From: Sipunculus nudus
Lineage: Eukaryota; Annelida; Sipuncula; Golfingiida; Sipunculidae
Direction: 5' to 3'
NCBI GenBank assembly: GCA_026874595.1
Contig: CM049306.1
Location: 6,464,019-6,528,018, forward strand
Length of the DNA stretch: 64,000 nucleotides
Part shown: positions 59,557-64,000 of the stretch, piece after piece
How the letters are laid out: the number at the start of each line of letters is the position of its first letter
Position numbering within the stretch: position 1 is the first letter of the stretch
Made by a program: the position numbers and the translations under genes
Notes under the pieces: model-generated
What the model was told of the DNA's origin: nothing
The model's input: only the letters and a program-made list of their open reading frames with translations
Database searches by the model: none

Positions 59557-61971
59557 AGCTTAGCTGACTTTCAGTCATGCTGGGCTATAGCGATGGGTCT
59601 TTGTCCGTCGTCCTTCCGTCTGTCCATCCGGCCGTTAGCAGGGCACAAATCGTAACCGTAGGGGCTAGGGCCATGAACCCTATGCAGTCTTAGAGGTTCT
59701 AAAAAGATCTCCTTGCAAAACTGAAATTAGGTCACTGCGACCTATATTCTCGAAGTTATGGGGTGTGTTTGCACCCCCCAGAAATAATTCTTTTAGCCAA
59801 AATTTTCATCCCAAACCTTCCATCTTTCACATACAGCTCACCTACCAACAGGGGAAGAACCATAATTATTTTGAGGTCAAAGGTCAAGGTCACATTACCA
59901 ACTTCTTTGAAAAGCCTGTGGATGCATTTTAAGCCAAACCTTTCATCCCAATTCTTTGATCTTTCACATATAGCTCACCTATTAAGTGGGAGAAGAATCC
60001 TATAGATGTTGAGGTCACAAGGTCATAGGTCAGGGTCACAGGATCCACTTCTTTGAAAAGATTGTGGACACATTTCAAGCTAGACCTTTCATTCCAAACC
60101 TTTCAGCACTGATATCGCTTCTCTGCCAACAGGGGAAAAGACCTGTTGATTTTGAGGTCAAAGGTCAAGTTCACAGCACCCTCTTCTTGCGTGGAGTCAT
60201 TTTTAGGCAAACTTTTCAATCTATACTTTCCATCTGTCATATATGGCTTACCTACCAATAGGGGAAGAAGCCTATTGATGTTGAGTTCAAAATATCAAAG
60301 GTCAAGGTCACAACATTGTTCTAAATGCTTGTGAACATATTTCAAGTGAAACTGTTCAACCCAAACCTTCAGTCTTTCACATATGCCACATCTATGCATC
60401 ACTGAATGTGATTCAAACTTCATATTTATGGGTCTTTTTGCATGAAGAAAAAACTAATTGATTTTGAGGTCAGCTGGTCAGAAGGTTAAAGGTTGCAGGT
60501 CTAAGTTATTCACTCATTGGTTGCCAAGTAATTACACCCGGCCAGATGTAATTGGTTAGTAGTTACCCATCATTTAGAAAGAATCCAGTTGATATGTGGG
60601 CAAAAGGCCAAGGTCATAGGTCAAGTCAACTTATTTTGTAGACCATCTCTATTTTTCTTGTATATATAAGCTTGCACTCCAGCTGGTACATCTCACCGTG
60701 TGGCTGTAATTGTGAGTGACACTGGTGACATATGACTCCCTTTTGTATCAGGCTATTAAGTGATAAGGCTGAGTGATAAGTACCTCGTTACTGCATAACA
60801 AAACACTGTTGTTGGAATACTTCAGCCAGGAATTAACACTATGAGAGTATAGTATTAAGGTTTAGCTACTGATTTATAAGATGATGGGAACATTTTGCAG
60901 TTTATTTTATGGAATCATAGCAATAAACTTCGTTTCCTAGATATCTGAATATTTTTATATAAATCACCACATATAAAAGCAAGTGTTTGTTCTCATAATA
61001 TGTGGATGTGTACTTGATTTAGGATGGCTTTATTTTATTACAAGACTCTTAGTCATGCTTTCTGCATTTCTGTTCTTTCAGGTTTTGCAGTTTACCAACC
61101 CTGCTGACCCCATTGAAAAGCAGAGTGATAATAAAAAATATTGGACCTACACTTTTACATTTGCATATCTATAAATCTGATATGAGCGCCTGAACATGCC
61201 TTTGAATTGTTTTGGACAATTATTACTGTAACATCATTTGGAGAATTTGCCCCAAGTTTGATCTCTTGTTGGAGGATATGTGATATCAAATGTCAGACTT
61301 GTCAGAAATCCATTATGTCTGCCAGTTAGCCACCTTAGAAATCCTTTTTTCAGTGCAGTTTCAGTAATTTACCTTCAATTTTTGGTCTGATTTAGAGAAT
61401 GGTTGTTGTCTGATTTCAGACCTGTCAGAAGTCCAAAATGGCCAACAGGCAACCATCTTTAAATTCCTTTTGATCATATTATCTCAAGAACTGTTAAAGT
61501 GAAGGCAGTCGGACTAATATTAATGTAATCTTGCAAAGGATTGTGTCTAATATTTCTTAATAAATATTATCATCATATATGAAAGTACAGTACAGTTGGC
61601 TTGTATTGAATAAAAAAATTCATACAGAAGCACCTGTTTCTCAATAATTCTTGCATGCATTTCTTTGATTTTTTGCTATATATTTTGATCTTATATTTGC
61701 CCTTTGTGGTGTTCCTTTTGAGACTGACAGGTATCAAGTAAGCTATGGGAATAATTCTGGATACCTTAACAATCATACATTTTCCTCAGACCATCAATTC
61801 ACTGTGTTTTAACCAGACATAGGTGATATATATTTCTGTTGTCGTAGAAAATTTCAACAAATTGGCAAATTGGTTCTTCAAAATTTGACTGGAAGTTGTG
61901 AATCTCAGCCCATGATGTCACAGGTCATGCTTGGCAGCTGAGCGTCATGACCCATGGGTCACTTGTTTCTC
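59557..61971 (+). mobile_element. 2.4-kb non-autonomous element of the GCTCAGCTG/CAGCTGAGC family
   Basis: It starts TTTTTAGCTTAGCTGACT with GTCCGTCGTCC and ends GGCAGCTGAGCGTCATGACC then CACTTGTTT. The ends of other copies (GCTCAGCTG and CAGCTGAGC) are perfect 9-bp inverted repeats; here the left one has one change. The interior has an array of about 140-bp units at 59790-60400 with AGGTCA motifs. No protein recognised; a 63-aa frame at 60983 crosses a plausible acceptor but has no motif. Confidence 0.65.
59790..60400 (+). repeat. About four 140-bp tandem units rich in AGGTCA
   Basis: Units recur at about 59872, 60010, 60153 and 60290, with AAACCTTTCATCCCAA and TTGAGGTCAAAGGTCAAGG. Confidence 0.8.
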
Positions 61972-61979
61972 TGTTTTGA

Positions 61980-62160
61980 GACCTTCAAAGATGCAGTCAT
62001 CCAGTTAACAGGGTACAACTCATATCCATTTAATCTAGAATCTTCTAATTTAACATGCAGGGAGGTCCATGAAAAAACGTAAACTTGACGTAAACTCTGT
62101 TCCCCTTATCCTTTGCGCTATAGGGCTTGTAATCCCCCCCCCCCCCAGAAAAATTGTATC
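61980..62160 (+). repeat. Partial copy of the GTCCGTC-family interior
   Basis: CCAGTTAACAGGGTACAACTC and GCAGGGAGGTCCATGAAAAA, then a C tract at 62131-62145. Confidence 0.75.
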
Positions 62161-62329
62161 CACCAAAACAGAGTTTTGGGGATACTATGTTTTCAGTCTG
62201 ACGCCGCTGCCACCACCCCCACCGCCGCCACCTAGGTTTCTAGAGAACTCCTCCGTAACCACTGGGCGGATTTTTTTTTTTAATTTGGAATCATGATTTG
62301 ATCACATGTGAACTGCTGCGCCCTCATTT

Positions 62330-64000
62330 TTGGTTGACCTCTGACCTTTCCTGTCTGCCTAGCGTCCATTTGTGCGTCTGTTTCCACATATAAACCCACA
62401 TATCTCGGGAACAGTTTGACCGATCAGGCTAAAAATTTGCACAAATGTGGCCCTTGGAAATCTTTATAACATGCACTAAAAATAGTGGCGCCACCTGCAA
62501 CCATTTTTGCACAGCATCCATCTGTTCATCTGTCTTGGGATAAAATCACTCATATCTCTGCATTAGTTAGACTTATCCACCAGAAATTTTGCATGTGTAT
62601 ACATCCTGGACAGCTTTCTTATTTTTATGACAGGTGGTGCCACCTACATTCATGTTAATGCTGCAGACGTCCAAGCTCATATCTCAGGAACCGTTTGACC
62701 AAATGGGCCAAAATTTTGCATGTGTATAGATCTCACATAGCTCTTTATAATACCCAAAAATGGTGAAACCACCAACCATTTTGCACAGTGTCCATCTGTT
62801 CATCTGCCATGGGACAAAATCACTCATATCTTGGCAGTAGTGTTTGACTTATCCACCTGAAATTTTGCATGTTTATACATCCTGGACAGCTTTCTTGATT
62901 TTGTGACAGGTGGCACCACCTTGATTCACGTTTACGCTGCAGACGTCCAAGCTCATATCTCAGGAACTAATTGACCAATTGGGTCAAAATTTTGCATGTG
63001 TATAGATCTCACATAGCTCTTTATCATACCCAAAATTGGTGGTGCCACATGCAACCATTTCTGCACAGCATCCATCTGTTAATCTGCCTTCAGATAAAAT
63101 CACTCATAGCTGGGCAGTGGTGTGACTTGTCCACCTGAAATTTTGCATGTTTATACATCCGGGACAGCTTTCTTGATTTTGTGGTAGGTGGCGCAACCTA
63201 CATACACATTTCAGCTGCAGACATCCATGCTAATATGCAACACCTCACTCTAATTCCCCTTGCCACTCAATCCATGCCTCACTTCACCCATCCCACTCTG
63301 ATTTCGATGGATAGACATAGTCGCTTGTCAACTACCAGTATTCTAGTTGTTCTGTGGATTCTAGGTTTTGGCAGCCACTACGTTCCTTTCTGGAGAGCTC
63401 CTCTGAGACCACTGGACAAATTTTTCTGAAACTTGACCCAATTATCTGGTCACATGGGAACTGGTGCCTAACTATTTTGCATTGATGTCTGACCTTTCCT
63501 GTCTGCAGTGTGTCCATTTGTAGGTCTGTGTTCACACAGTTCATCACCAGATATCTTCAGACTAGTTTGATCAATCAGACTAAAATTTTGCACAAGTGTA
63601 GCTTTTGGGTAGCTTTATATCATACAATAAACTAGTGGAGCCACCTGCAGTCACAGCGTCCATCTGTCCGTCTGACTTGGGTTAAATTTACTTATATCTC
63701 TGAAGTGGTTGGACTTATTCACCTGAAATTTTGCATGCTTTTACATCCCGGACAGCTTTCTTGAATTTATGACAGATTGCTCACCTACATTCATGTTCAC
63801 CCTGCAGACATCTATGCTAATATCTTCAGACTGGTTTGTCGTAGCTTCAGGAAGTTTTGCAAGACTATAGATCTTACATATAATCACTCATATCTCGGCA
63901 GTGGTTTGGCTAATCTTAAAAGTTCGCATATGTGTACATCTTGGATAGCTTACTCGATTTTGTGGCAGGTGGTGTCACCTACATTCATATTTACGCTGAA
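62330..64000 (+). repeat. Tandem array of about 275-bp units, running off the window
   Basis: TCCATCTGTTCATCTG-type unit starts lie at about 62517, 62791 and 63071, with more divergent ones near 62361, 63511 and 63660. Each has AAATTTTGCATG with ATACATCC and GACAGCTTTCTT, and GGTGGTGCCACCT or a variant. No coding capacity. Confidence 0.85.

Noticed and set aside
60983-61174. Small membrane protein or spliced exon
   Set aside because: It has a hydrophobic start and a plausible acceptor near 61080, but no recognised family, and it lies inside a non-autonomous repeat.

Overview
The window is AT-rich, intron-bearing animal DNA made almost entirely of repeats and transposable elements. A marine invertebrate, most likely a lophotrochozoan and possibly a mollusc, fits best. 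The reasons are DIRS-order and Ngaro-like tyrosine-recombinase retrotransposons, long (TA)n arrays, a rolling-stone-family membrane gene, and a dispersed repeat that starts GCTCAGCTG with GTCCGTCC iterations and ends CAGCTGAGC, which from memory resembles abundant bivalve and gastropod repeats. The taxon is an inference. I see no bacterial, organellar or rRNA genes.

Layout. 1-5.2 kb is a 25-bp minisatellite of about 200 copies with higher-order structure. 6.9-7.8 kb holds the only convincing host gene piece, a terminal exon of a rolling-stone-like multi-pass membrane protein. 8.2-9.8 kb and 10.6-14.0 kb hold two different decayed Ty3/Gypsy elements; the second has a proline-tRNA primer-binding site and a SCAN-like Gag. 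14-21 kb has no recognisable gene. 21.6-24.9 kb is a Ngaro-type element with split direct repeats (A1, ORFs, B1, A2, B2), RNase H and tyrosine recombinase. 25.1-25.25 kb is a small inverted-repeat element enclosing a tRNA-like pol III promoter.

The centre of interest is 25.5-41.6 kb. A Tx1/L1-like LINE is split by a 12,502-bp DNA transposon (25898-38399). Its ends are inverted repeats, a TA is duplicated at the junctions, and removing it restores the LINE reading frame. The transposon carries a spliced minus-strand gene of at least ten exons encoding a KDZ/Zisupton-type transposase joined to C2H2 fingers, a SWIM finger, a SAP-like segment, an OTU cysteine-protease domain and a C-terminal PHD finger. 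Three or more frameshifts suggest recent decay or sequencing errors. A second nest lies at 43.9-53.7 kb: a CR1/L2-like LINE on the minus strand is split by a 7,411-bp Mutator-like (MULE) element (44082-51492) with terminal iterons, a 9-bp target duplication and a small PHD plus MULE-C-terminus gene that lacks the catalytic core. Again the LINE frame reads through the restored site.

41.8-43 kb and 53.7-64 kb are mosaics of a few repeat families: one rich in poly-C tracts, one bounded by GCTCAGCTG/CAGCTGAGC, and internal tandem arrays of about 140 bp (with nuclear-receptor-like AGGTCA half sites) and about 275 bp. Nothing in this window looks like an operon or a coordinated host pathway; the genes that work together are those inside each transposon.
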